Shown one piece after another: positions 27,485-36,104 of a stretch of 64,000 nt of DNA (within the stretch, counting starts at the first letter, position 1; every line of letters starts with the position of its first letter). The stretch spans positions 434,001-498,000 of the forward strand of contig NZ_VYQF01000002.1 in the NCBI RefSeq assembly GCF_008710285.1, written 5' to 3'. Source of the stretch: Ginsengibacter hankyongi (GTDB lineage Bacteria > Bacteroidota > Bacteroidia > Chitinophagales > Chitinophagaceae). The translations under genes and the position numbers were made by a program. The notes under the pieces were generated by a model that was given only the letters and a program-made list of their open reading frames with translations, made no database searches and had not been told where the DNA came from.

Positions 27485-28801
27485 ATGAATAAAAATTCTA
27501 CATTAGTAGGTAAGTATGTAATTATTCTTACCAGCTTAATCTTTCTTTCTTCTTTAACTAACGCTCAAATTACTCCAAAACTGAAATTTAAAAATCCGGT
27601 TTTAGTATCAGGTACTGCCGGGCAAATCGGGGCGACTTACAAATTTTCAAATGTTTTCAATAATATTGATGCATATATCAAAATTGAAAATATTGTAAAT
27701 GGTGCAGTACTAAAAAACATTGACGAAAGCTCTTTGGGATATGCTGATGCCTGGCAGCCCACTGTTGGAGGGCCGGGCACCTACGGATCTTCTTATATTA
27801 AATGGGATGTAAAATTCGACAGCGCCGGCACTCCCCATACATTTTCAAAGCTCGACGCTTCGGCCATTGATGTTGATGGAGATAATGTAAGAGTAAGGGA
27901 GTTTATATCCGTAAATGGTCAATCAGACTACAGCATTCCAACGCAGATTCCTAGTTTGCTCACACTTAGTACAACCAAAGATATTGATAACACCCTGGGA
28001 ACTGATGCAAATGATTCCAACTTAAATGCACTGGGCCCTGTTATCAACCGAAATGGAATTGATACATTATCTCAGGACGTAAGAATTAACTTCAACTTTA
28101 CTAATAAATCTGAGTTTAAAATTTATACAGGTTCACAAGTGGATAATAACGGGAATACCGGAGCCATCGCCACAGACCGTTACCACTGTATTTATTTCGC
28201 AGATATCACAGGCATTTACGGAGTTCTGCCGGTTACTTACGAAAGTTTTAACGCCGTGCTTAATAATAATGCAGTTAAGTTAAACTGGACCACGAGTTCA
28301 GATATTAATAATGATCATTTCGAAATAGAAAAAAGTTTCGATCAGTCTGAATTTTCAACAACCGGATTTGTTTTGGGCTCACAATCTGACAATAATGGCG
28401 TAGCGCAGTACAGTTTTGAAGATAAGGACAAAGAAATTTTAACTCACACCATCGTATACTACAGGCTAAAACAGGTAGACATTAACGGCCATGTTAGTTA
28501 CAGCGTTGTAAAGATGGTTCGTATTAATAATATAGCCGATCAAAAAATTACAGTGCAGGTTATGCCAAATCCTTATATGGATAAACTAAATGTAAATTTT
28601 GAAAGCAAGATTAGTGGCAATGCCGAAATAAGAATGATAAGTGCATCTGGAACCTTAGTTAAAAAAATACAATCCAGCATTAATAAAGGTAGCAATAGCC
28701 TTCAGTTCCAGGATTTATCTTCTCAAATTCCGGGAATGTATGTGATCGTTATAGCAGTAAATGGTCAATCCATAGGTATCCAAAAAGTTATAAAAAACTA
28801 A
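27485..28801 (+). CDS. Secreted protein with T9SS type A sorting domain
   Basis: 438 residues. A signal peptide (ending SLTNAQ) precedes a domain of about 220 residues with SGTAGQIGATYKFSNVF and DVDGDNVRVREF, which looks like a secreted beta-sandwich. A typical T9SS linker is present (LPVTYESFNAVLNNNAVKLN, then WTTSSDINNDHFEIEKS). The type A tail runs from about 360: VMPNPYMDKLNVNFES, SASGTLVKKI, PGMYVIVI, GIQKVIKN. Exported across the outer membrane by the gliding-linked secretion system; substrate unknown. A strong terminator follows at 28834. Confidence 0.85.
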   Translation: MNKNSTLVGKYVIILTSLIFLSSLTNAQITPKLKFKNPVLVSGTAGQIGATYKFSNVFNNIDAYIKIENIVNGAVLKNIDESSLGYADAWQPTVGGPGTYGSSYIKWDVKFDSAGTPHTFSKLDASAIDVDGDNVRVREFISVNGQSDYSIPTQIPSLLTLSTTKDIDNTLGTDANDSNLNALGPVINRNGIDTLSQDVRINFNFTNKSEFKIYTGSQVDNNGNTGAIATDRYHCIYFADITGIYGVLPVTYESFNAVLNNNAVKLNWTTSSDINNDHFEIEKSFDQSEFSTTGFVLGSQSDNNGVAQYSFEDKDKEILTHTIVYYRLKQVDINGHVSYSVVKMVRINNIADQKITVQVMPNPYMDKLNVNFESKISGNAEIRMISASGTLVKKIQSSINKGSNSLQFQDLSSQIPGMYVIVIAVNGQSIGIQKVIKN

Positions 28802-28833
28802 TTCACTCATAATTTTTCCATTAAGCATTATCG

Positions 28834-28861
28834 AAAGAGACAGGTAACTGTCTCTTTTTTT
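28834..28861 (+). terminator. Rho-independent terminator
   Basis: Stem AAAGAGACAG / CTGTCTCTTT with loop GTAA and a run of T. It lies 33 bases after the T9SS protein's stop. Confidence 0.9.
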
Positions 28862-28996
28862 ATCTATTGATTTTCTCCTACCAACCCGTCGAAAAACAGT
28901 CTAAAGAATTCTGTTTGTTGTTTGAACATATTTTTACGGAAAAAATGGCGTACTATTTGATTAGCTGTAATTAATCATAACCAAAAAATTATAACC

Positions 28997-29599
28997 ATGA
29001 AAAAAATCACCACCCTTTTATTAGTAAGTATAATGGCACTTACACAGGCCTGCAACAACAGCAGTGACAAAGACAGTGTAGATAAAGCCAATGACATAAA
29101 CGATAAAAAAGACACAACCTCCATGTCGGATAGTAAAAAAGATACCGTTGCAAACGCTATGTCAGTTAACGATGATGTTGCTACATTCGCCGTTAAAGCT
29201 GCCAATGGCGGTATGATGGAAGTAGCGCTTGGTAAAATTGCCGCGCAAAAAGCCGGCAATAAAAAAATCAAAGACTTTGGCGAAATGATGGTTAAAGATC
29301 ACAGTAAAGCCAATGATGAACTAAAACAACTTGCAGCGGATAAAAATATCACGTTACCTGCCGCCATAAGCGATGATAATCAAAAACATATTGATGATCT
29401 GAACAAAGAAAGCGGGAAAGATTTTGATAAAGATTATATAGATATGATGGTAAAAGATCACAAAGATGATATTGATCTTTTTGAAGACGCGGCTAAGAAT
29501 TCAAAAGATTCTGCATTTAAAAGTTTTGCGGTTAAAACCTTGCCCACTTTATACAAACACCTGGGTGCTGCAAAAGCCATTCAAAAAAGCATGCCGTAG
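28997..29599 (+). CDS. DUF4142-type lipoprotein
   Basis: 200 residues. A lipoprotein signal with lipobox ALTQAC (about Cys19) precedes a highly polar Asp/Lys-rich segment and then a helical domain: GGMMEVALGKIAAQKAGN, VKDHSKANDELKQLA and FAVKTLPTLYKHLGAAK. DUF4142 proteins have this ferritin-like four-helix layout, often with HS..N motifs, and are common periplasmic stress-linked proteins in Bacteroidota. Function not established. It is followed by a strong terminator. Confidence 0.9.
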   Translation: MKKITTLLLVSIMALTQACNNSSDKDSVDKANDINDKKDTTSMSDSKKDTVANAMSVNDDVATFAVKAANGGMMEVALGKIAAQKAGNKKIKDFGEMMVKDHSKANDELKQLAADKNITLPAAISDDNQKHIDDLNKESGKDFDKDYIDMMVKDHKDDIDLFEDAAKNSKDSAFKSFAVKTLPTLYKHLGAAKAIQKSMP

Positions 29600-29621
29600 T
29601 TAAATAATCACATTGCTTTGA

Positions 29622-29658
29622 CAGCCGGCCATGTTGTACATGGCCGGCTGTTTTTTTT
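29622..29658 (+). terminator. Rho-independent terminator
   Basis: Perfect 12-bp stem CAGCCGGCCATG / CATGGCCGGCTG, loop TTGTA, then eight T. It lies 22 bases after the DUF4142 gene. Confidence 0.95.
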
Positions 29659-29720
29659 ACCTGCCACATTTTTTTCCTTTGTCTATCTAATACAAAATGT
29701 GGAACATTTTCCCATCACTA

Positions 29721-29994
29721 TTATCTCTTTTTATAGTTCCAATTTTGTAAACATTCATTTACCTGTTCCTTTTGTCGGATAGGCAACATATCCACCACTT
29801 TTCGTTCGTCCTCCAATAACGTCATTCCGAAAGTTTTTACCCGCGTTGGCGGTAATATTTCCCGGCCATGCGGTAAATGGTTTTCCCTGGTAAATTTCAG
29901 TATTAATATCACAATCAATAATATTTAAACCAGGGCAGTTAACCCGTTTCGCCGGCCTTTTTTTATAGGTATTATTTTCAATTTTTTTATTCAT
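29721..29994 (-). CDS. Doubtful small gene, possibly frame-disrupted
   Basis: Two overlapping minus-strand frames are open here. One (29994-29755, 79 codons) has a natural-looking N-terminus: MNKKIENNTYKKRPAKR, then GLNIIDCDINTEIYQGK. The other (29918-29721) has a natural-looking C-terminus: MTLLEDERKVVDMLPIRQ and a tail ending NWNYKKR. Taken together they could be one gene broken by a frameshift near 29830, or neither may be real. No family recognised. Confidence 0.25.
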
Positions 29995-30350
29995 ATAATG
30001 TTTTCAAAGTAAGTATCGAATTATGATCACGCACCCTTACAGACGGCTTTTATTTAAAATTAAGGGCACATGTAAATGATTACAAAATAATTTTGCCGTA
30101 ACTGATGAATCTCAAGCCTGCAAACATCCTGTTAAAACCATCTACTGTCAAGGATCCTGGCTGCAAATAGTACTGACGTCCAAAATAAAAAAGGGATGGT
30201 TAAAAAGGGATGGAAAATATTGCATTGCAATTGAGTCAAAGACCTGCCAATAACAGCATGCATAGTTTGGCGCTCCTGAAAAGTAAAAATCTTAACTTCA
30301 TAGACGAAATACAGGCAACCTTAATTTTTTAAAAGCCGTTATAAATTTAT
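29995..30350. other. Intergenic region, nothing recognised
   Basis: 356 bases. Apart from a short tandem AAAAAGGGATGG repeat near 30188-30212, no structure, ORF or hairpin stands out. It is leader of the type B T9SS gene. Confidence 0.45.
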
Positions 30351-32288
30351 ATGCGGATTTACCATTTTCAATTATACGTAATATTGGCTTTGGTTTTTTG
30401 CTCCGGGTATTTTTTTGCAAACGCACAAACCTGTCCTCCTAATATTGATTTTGAAACCGGAACTTTTAATGGGTGGAAATGTTATATCGGCACTGCAGAT
30501 ACAGTTAATGGCACCAATGTTATTGATTTATCTGAAACAGCCGGGCCGGTTTTTGACCGTCAAACAATGTATACTGCGAATTCGGGCGAGGGCGTAGATC
30601 CATACGGTGGCTTCCCGGTAAATTGCCCTAACGGTAGTGGACACTCGATAAGGTTAGGCAATAATTCTGCCGGCACACAAGCCGAGGGAATATCTTATGA
30701 ATTTACCATTCCTAAGGGACAGGATATTTACTCACTGATATACCATTATGCAGTAGTTTTCCAGGATCCCAATCATAAGGAATATCAACAGCCGCGATTG
30801 GTTATTGAAATTACCAACGTTACCGATAATAAACGAATAGATTGTTCGTCATTTACTTTTATTCCCTATGGCTCTATTTTACCGGGTTTTTTTGAATCAC
30901 CCAATCCTGGCGGAGAAACACCTGTGTGGTGTAAAGGTTGGTCAGCGGTTTCCGTTAACCTTGATGGGAATGCAGGGAAAACTATTCGTCTTTTTTTTAA
31001 AACAGCAGATTGCACTTTTAAAAAACATTTTGGCTATGCCTATATTGATGTTAATTCAGAGTGTTCCAGCAATTTCGTAGGAAGCACGTATTGTAAAGAT
31101 GATACGGCAGTAAATTTAACCGCGCCATTCGGGTATCAAAATTACACCTGGTATAATAACACATTTACCAAAGTGCTCGGCACGCAACAAACTATTACGT
31201 TTCAACCACCACCAGCCCCCGGTTCAACATTTGCTGTAACCGTGGTGCCATATAACGGTTATGGTTGTGTAGATACATTGTACGCAAGACTCGAAGACTC
31301 TTTATCTATAAAAGCATATGCGGGCAGAGATACACTATCCTGTAATCGCAATCCTGTACCAATTGGTGGTAACTCTAAGCCCGGCCTCGTATACACGTGG
31401 AGCCCGACTGAAGGCTTATCCGATCCACATAGTTCTAATCCATTGGCCGGTCCGGATGCAACTACCAGTTATATTCTTAAAACTAATCACGATGGTGGTG
31501 GTTGTATTAATTATGATACAGTGATAGTAACCGCATCCGTTATTGATAGTTCGTTACGCTTAACCGGCGATGCAATGTTTTGTTCCGATAGTGGCGACAG
31601 TGCTGTACTGCATGTTACACCCACAAAGAACATTCAATGGTATAATGAAAAAGGATTTCTAAATGGAGCAAACCGGCCAAATTATAGGGTCAGCGAAACA
31701 GGCTCCTATTATGCATTGCTCGTTAATAACGAAGGCTGCAGCTTAGCTACCAGGAACCAGGATGTTGTTATTGACAATCCTACACCCGGTATCAGTTACC
31801 CGGTGGAATATGCTGTAATAAATTTGCCATTCAATTTAAATGCAAGGAAATTTGGTAAAGAAGCTCTATGGAGTCCCGGTACATTTTTAAATACCCGGAC
31901 AAGTTATTCGCCCGTTTTTAATGGACCATCTGAACAGTTATATACTATACAAATAAAAACCCTTGGCGGATGTATAACCGTGGATACGCAATTGGTAAAA
32001 ACCGTTGAAAAAGCTGATATATTAGTGCCAACTGCATTTAGTCCTAACGGCGATGGGATAAACGATATTTTACGCCCCGTTTTATTTGGCATTAAACAAC
32101 TTAATTATTTTAGAATATATAACAGGATCGGCCAGCAATTGTATGAAACAACAACCGCCCGATTGGGGTGGAACGGAACATTCAAAGGTATTCCTCAATT
32201 ATCGCAGGTAATTGTTTGGATCGCCGAGGGCATTGGATCGGATAATAAAATTTACACACGAAAAGGAACAAGCTTGCTCATACGGTAA
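30351..32288 (+). CDS. Large secreted adhesin-like protein with T9SS type B (gliding motility-associated) C-terminal domain
   Basis: 645 residues. A signal peptide (ending FFANAQ) is followed by a jelly-roll-like lectin/adhesin region at about 25-230 (IDFETGTFNGWKC, then IRLGNNSAGTQAEG) and cysteine-containing Ig/PKD-like repeats. The last 90 residues are the type B T9SS domain: ILVPTAFSPNGDGINDILRP, YFRIYNRIGQQLYET, GWNGTFKG and TRKGTSLLIR. It is exported and retained at the cell surface, probably as an adhesin. Convergent with the GH2 gene. Confidence 0.9.
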   Translation: MRIYHFQLYVILALVFCSGYFFANAQTCPPNIDFETGTFNGWKCYIGTADTVNGTNVIDLSETAGPVFDRQTMYTANSGEGVDPYGGFPVNCPNGSGHSIRLGNNSAGTQAEGISYEFTIPKGQDIYSLIYHYAVVFQDPNHKEYQQPRLVIEITNVTDNKRIDCSSFTFIPYGSILPGFFESPNPGGETPVWCKGWSAVSVNLDGNAGKTIRLFFKTADCTFKKHFGYAYIDVNSECSSNFVGSTYCKDDTAVNLTAPFGYQNYTWYNNTFTKVLGTQQTITFQPPPAPGSTFAVTVVPYNGYGCVDTLYARLEDSLSIKAYAGRDTLSCNRNPVPIGGNSKPGLVYTWSPTEGLSDPHSSNPLAGPDATTSYILKTNHDGGGCINYDTVIVTASVIDSSLRLTGDAMFCSDSGDSAVLHVTPTKNIQWYNEKGFLNGANRPNYRVSETGSYYALLVNNEGCSLATRNQDVVIDNPTPGISYPVEYAVINLPFNLNARKFGKEALWSPGTFLNTRTSYSPVFNGPSEQLYTIQIKTLGGCITVDTQLVKTVEKADILVPTAFSPNGDGINDILRPVLFGIKQLNYFRIYNRIGQQLYETTTARLGWNGTFKGIPQLSQVIVWIAEGIGSDNKIYTRKGTSLLIR

Positions 32289-32346
32289 GATCATTCGGCA
32301 ATTCTTCTGGTTAAGGAGAAAAACCAACAGCCCGAGATTTTATTTT

Positions 32347-34971
32347 TTACTCTACATTCCATCCACTCACAATAACCTTTGCACTTTGTTGTCCCAGATC
32401 CGCCGTATGACACAAAACAGAAACTGTTCGTTCTTCCCCGGGTAATAGTGTAAAATAATTTTGCTCCCAAAAAACGGGAACTACTGATTCATTGCTTCGA
32501 GCTTTTTTTAAATCCAGGTTTACCATAAAGGCAAGATGATCTGAAGGATTTTTCACTTTCACTTGCATTATAGTATTACCTTCTTTTACTGTAGTAGTAT
32601 GAGTAGTTTCTAACTTTACATTGGGCAACTGTTCTAATAAACTGAGATTGGCATATTGCGATTGAGGAGTTACATACCATGTGCTCTTCTTTTCATCGAG
32701 GCTATCTTTTTGCGTTGAGAGCACATAAAAATTATCAGTCATCTCTTTGTGTCTTTTATCAAATAGGCGAAGATCAAGAAACCATGTTTTACTCACATCC
32801 ATGTTATGAGGTAATGTAAATACCGGGCGTGTTTCCTGGCTTGCAAGATTTGCTATTGATAAAGTTTTCTGTAAAACTATTTTCATATTAAAATCGTACA
32901 CATTTATTTCCCCGAAAAGTTCATTTGCTGGTTCGGCAGTATTATTTATTGCATCTATTTCCCGGGTTGCATAGTTAAAAGAAATATGCAAAGACTCATT
33001 TGCTTTTCTTGCACCATAAAATGCGCCGGTAGGCATCAGGTAATAATCGTATAATTGCCACCAAAGCTTCGGCCATGAAGCATTGTACATCCATTGGATT
33101 ATCCCGGTAGCTTTAAACCGGTTCACTTCAAATGCTTCAAACATAGCCCGCATTCCTTCATAATTAAGGTATTGCGCTTTTCGCAAATAATCTTCCAAAT
33201 CGTTCGCCTTACCCAATCTTTCCGCCATTGCGTTATTATATGCATCAAGGTTATGAAATTTTCCGCGTGCTGCGTGATATAGCCATGCACTCCCGATTGG
33301 CCAGAGAGAATCCTTTGGTATCATCTTCTTCAAACTTTCGAGTACAGGTATTTGTGGTCCCGGACCGGTTTCAGTATTAAAACCAAAAGCCCCACCCAAC
33401 GACGTATCGGCATACCAGTAAAGAGGAGGAACATAATCGTAAGGCCCACGCATTTTCATTCCTGTAGGGCCTGTAATTTCACTGGTCCATTCTTTGGCTG
33501 ATTGAGCATAAGGTCTTGTAGTATCTTCATTCTTTAAAATGTTGAGATATTTCAATTCCAATTCGGGCCTCGGCCATTTGTCGCTGCCATACAACCAAAG
33601 AAAAATACTCGGATGATTTCTTAACCACACAACCTGGTCGTTCCACGATTTTGCAGCCATATCAATTTGTTCGTCGGTCTTTATTCCACCATATTTATCA
33701 TCGGGTGTTCCAAAAATTCCTTTCCATTCCCATTGACAGCTAAACCCTACCATTATTAAAATTCCGCGCTCATCACATAGATCATAGATGTGTTGATTTT
33801 GTCCCCAAAAACCTTCCATGCGAATAGCATTTAGATTCATGTGAACCGCATAATCAATTCCTGCTGTTTCATACGAAGGTGTCGCATTCAGCAACATCGG
33901 ATCGGACCATCCGCCCCCTTTTATCAATATTTTTTTACCGTTAAGCCGATAAGCTCTGAATCCTTTATCGGTCATATAACCAGACACCGAACGGATACCG
34001 AATTTTATTTTTTTACGATCAGAAACCGAAGTATTTATTATATAATTTAAATCAAGCGTGTAAAGATTTGGTTTTCCCAAATCGTGCGTCCACCAAAGCT
34101 TTGGATGATCAATGCTTAATGCTGCATCCTCGGCAGGAGTAAGAATTATTTCTTTTGATTCGTGTGGCATCAAAGAAACAGGCTTTGAAATATGCATGTC
34201 CTTTGCAATGGATGTTTGTAAAATTCCATTAATGCTTTTACCGGAATGATTATGCAACATTACTTTAATTGTGATGTTTGCATGATCCAGGGTAGCAGTA
34301 TCAATGTCAGTAACAACAAAAGGTTTTTCTATTGATACCGGCCCGGATCCTAACAAATGTACATCACGCCAGATGCCCATGTGATTATCCGCCGGTTCAG
34401 GGTTCCAGTCAACAAATCCAATATTTAATTCGCCCGGGCCTGCCTGCGTAACTTTTAGCGCAAGTACATTTTCACCATGTTTAATCAACGAACTTATATT
34501 AAAAATAAACTGCCGGAAACTCCCTTTTACTGTATCAGCCGAAGCAATCTTTTTCCCATTAAGCCACACATCGCCGCGGTAACTTATTCCATTAAAACGC
34601 AGGCAATAAACCTGGCCGTCATTTACTTTTTCAATTTTAAAAGTTCGCCGGTACCACCAAGATGCATCAAACAAACTGTCGGGCACTTTTTCAAGATTCC
34701 GGTTAAAAAAAATATTTTTAAAAAGGCCATCCGCCACCAAAGAACCCAATGTACTGTTGGGAACTTTTGCTGCATACCAGTTTTGTGGTTTAAATTTTAT
34801 TGAAGATATTTCTTCTCCATTGGCTAAAACTTTCGAAGATGATTGGATTTGCCAATCGTTGTGTAATTCTTCATCTGTTACTTTACACTTACTATTTTGT
34901 GCATAGCTTGATGCGGGAATCAAAAAGATTATCAGCGCCGCCAACCGAACAAATTTGTCTATTATTTGCAT
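32347..34971 (-). CDS. Family GH2 glycoside hydrolase, exo-beta-D-glucosaminidase-like
   Basis: 874 residues from the ATG at 34971, chosen because the leader MQIIDKFVRLAALIIFLIPA followed by SSYAQN is a good signal peptide. The frame itself opens seven codons earlier at TTG. Order: signal, sugar-binding domain (WWYRRTFKIEKVNDGQVYCL, RFNGISYRGDVWLNGKKIA), Ig-like domain, TIM barrel from about 335 (RAYRLNGKKILIKGGGWSD), C-terminal beta domains. The usual GH2 acid/base Asn-Glu is replaced by GSD, with Asp464, and the nucleophile is Glu534 in FNTETGPG. This GSD/E pair is the signature described for exo-chitosanases such as CsxA, which remove terminal glucosamine from chitosan. Beta-mannosidase is the alternative but would need NE. 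Confidence 0.85.
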   Translation of the reverse strand: MQIIDKFVRLAALIIFLIPASSYAQNSKCKVTDEELHNDWQIQSSSKVLANGEEISSIKFKPQNWYAAKVPNSTLGSLVADGLFKNIFFNRNLEKVPDSLFDASWWYRRTFKIEKVNDGQVYCLRFNGISYRGDVWLNGKKIASADTVKGSFRQFIFNISSLIKHGENVLALKVTQAGPGELNIGFVDWNPEPADNHMGIWRDVHLLGSGPVSIEKPFVVTDIDTATLDHANITIKVMLHNHSGKSINGILQTSIAKDMHISKPVSLMPHESKEIILTPAEDAALSIDHPKLWWTHDLGKPNLYTLDLNYIINTSVSDRKKIKFGIRSVSGYMTDKGFRAYRLNGKKILIKGGGWSDPMLLNATPSYETAGIDYAVHMNLNAIRMEGFWGQNQHIYDLCDERGILIMVGFSCQWEWKGIFGTPDDKYGGIKTDEQIDMAAKSWNDQVVWLRNHPSIFLWLYGSDKWPRPELELKYLNILKNEDTTRPYAQSAKEWTSEITGPTGMKMRGPYDYVPPLYWYADTSLGGAFGFNTETGPGPQIPVLESLKKMIPKDSLWPIGSAWLYHAARGKFHNLDAYNNAMAERLGKANDLEDYLRKAQYLNYEGMRAMFEAFEVNRFKATGIIQWMYNASWPKLWWQLYDYYLMPTGAFYGARKANESLHISFNYATREIDAINNTAEPANELFGEINVYDFNMKIVLQKTLSIANLASQETRPVFTLPHNMDVSKTWFLDLRLFDKRHKEMTDNFYVLSTQKDSLDEKKSTWYVTPQSQYANLSLLEQLPNVKLETTHTTTVKEGNTIMQVKVKNPSDHLAFMVNLDLKKARSNESVVPVFWEQNYFTLLPGEERTVSVLCHTADLGQQSAKVIVSGWNVE

Positions 34972-35326
34972 GAAATAATTTTTATAGAACAAATAAAAAT
35001 CTATTCTTATTGCCTTTCAGTTATACGAAATGATGATCTAAAACCAATTTAACCGGGCTTAAACAATCTATACAAATTACAAAAAAATAACCTGCAATTG
35101 ATTTTAAAAAAATAAAATAATACTATAATATCAAAAGCGTACTGACATTAAAACAGATTAAAAAATAACATTTATTAATAACGGATTTTCATCTCTTTCT
35201 GCACAATTTATTTATTTGTTGAATCGTTGAATAATGTGCCAATTATCAACTAGCGGGCTGGCATACACGAAAAGCTTTTTACTTCTTTTTAAAATATAGT
35301 TGTTATAAAAAAGATTGCCTATAAAG
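34972..35326. other. Intergenic region, nothing recognised
   Basis: 355 AT-rich bases between the GH2 start and the tRNA gene. No coding frame or hairpin was found. It should contain the GH2 promoter. Confidence 0.45.
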
Positions 35327-35398
35327 TAGCCTCGACAGGAATCGAACCTGTATCTGGAGCTTCGGAAACTCTTATACTATCCGTTGTACGACGAGGCC
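35327..35398 (-). tRNA. tRNA-Arg (anticodon CCG)
   Basis: The minus strand folds into a cloverleaf of 72 bases. The acceptor stem GGCCTCG/CGAGGCT opens with a G-U pair. The D arm is GTAC...GTAT. The anticodon stem encloses loop TTCCGAA with anticodon CCG, which reads codon CGG. The T arm is ACAGG-TTCGATT-CCTGT, and the discriminator is A. CCA is not encoded. It stands alone between the GH2 gene and marC. Confidence 0.95.
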
Positions 35399-35444
35399 AG
35401 TAATTTATTTAAAACGCTCGGTCAAAAAGATCTTCCATCAATAT

Positions 35445-36038
35445 TTATTTGCCAAATTGTGCAAGGTTACTGCTAAATATTTTAACCGCAATAGCCAGCA
35501 AAATAACGCCAAAAAATTTTCTTACAACAATCAATCCATTTGGGCCAAGTGCCTTCTCAATCCATTTCAAAGATTTTAATACTACAAAGATCACTACGCA
35601 ATTAATAAGTATGCCAATAAATATATTGATATCATGATAGTTTGCCTTTAGCGACATAATGGTTGTAAGTGTTCCTGAGCCTGCAATCAGCGGAAAAGCT
35701 ATGGGTACCACACTTCCGCTTTTGGGATTATTGTCCGGTTTAAAAAATTCCATGCCCAACACCATTTCCAGTCCGATAATAAAAATTACAATACTTCCGG
35801 CAACCGCAAAAGATTGAATGTCTAATCCTAAAATGTTTAAAAGTTGCTGTCCAACGAATAAAAAAATAATCATCAATGCGCCAGAAGCCATGGTTGCCTG
35901 TGTGGAGCGGATGTGTCCTCCCATTTTATCTTTCAAAGAAATCAGCACCGGTATAGAACCTAATATATCAATTACGGCAAACAGCGTAAACGAAACGGTA
36001 ACCAATTCTTTTTGTGATATGTTGCCGATGGCAGGCAT
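35445..36038 (-). CDS. MarC family integral membrane protein
   Basis: 197 residues with six hydrophobic helices: VSFTLFAVIDILGSIPVLISL near the start, then SFAVAGSIVIFIIGLEMVLGM, AFPLIAGSGTLTTIMSL and the end FFGVILLAIAVKIFSSNL. The D-x-x-G-S/N-x-P motif in the first helix and the PLxAGxG loop identify the MarC/NAAT family. Members were once thought to export drugs, but a function is not settled. It starts 67 bases away from the btuB stop, on the same strand. Confidence 0.92.
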   Translation of the reverse strand: MPAIGNISQKELVTVSFTLFAVIDILGSIPVLISLKDKMGGHIRSTQATMASGALMIIFLFVGQQLLNILGLDIQSFAVAGSIVIFIIGLEMVLGMEFFKPDNNPKSGSVVPIAFPLIAGSGTLTTIMSLKANYHDINIFIGILINCVVIFVVLKSLKWIEKALGPNGLIVVRKFFGVILLAIAVKIFSSNLAQFGK

Positions 36039-36104
36039 CGTTTATTTTTTTGCAAATGTAGTGTAGATAAAAAACAAGTGGGAAAAACTCCACCCCAAAA
36101 ATGA

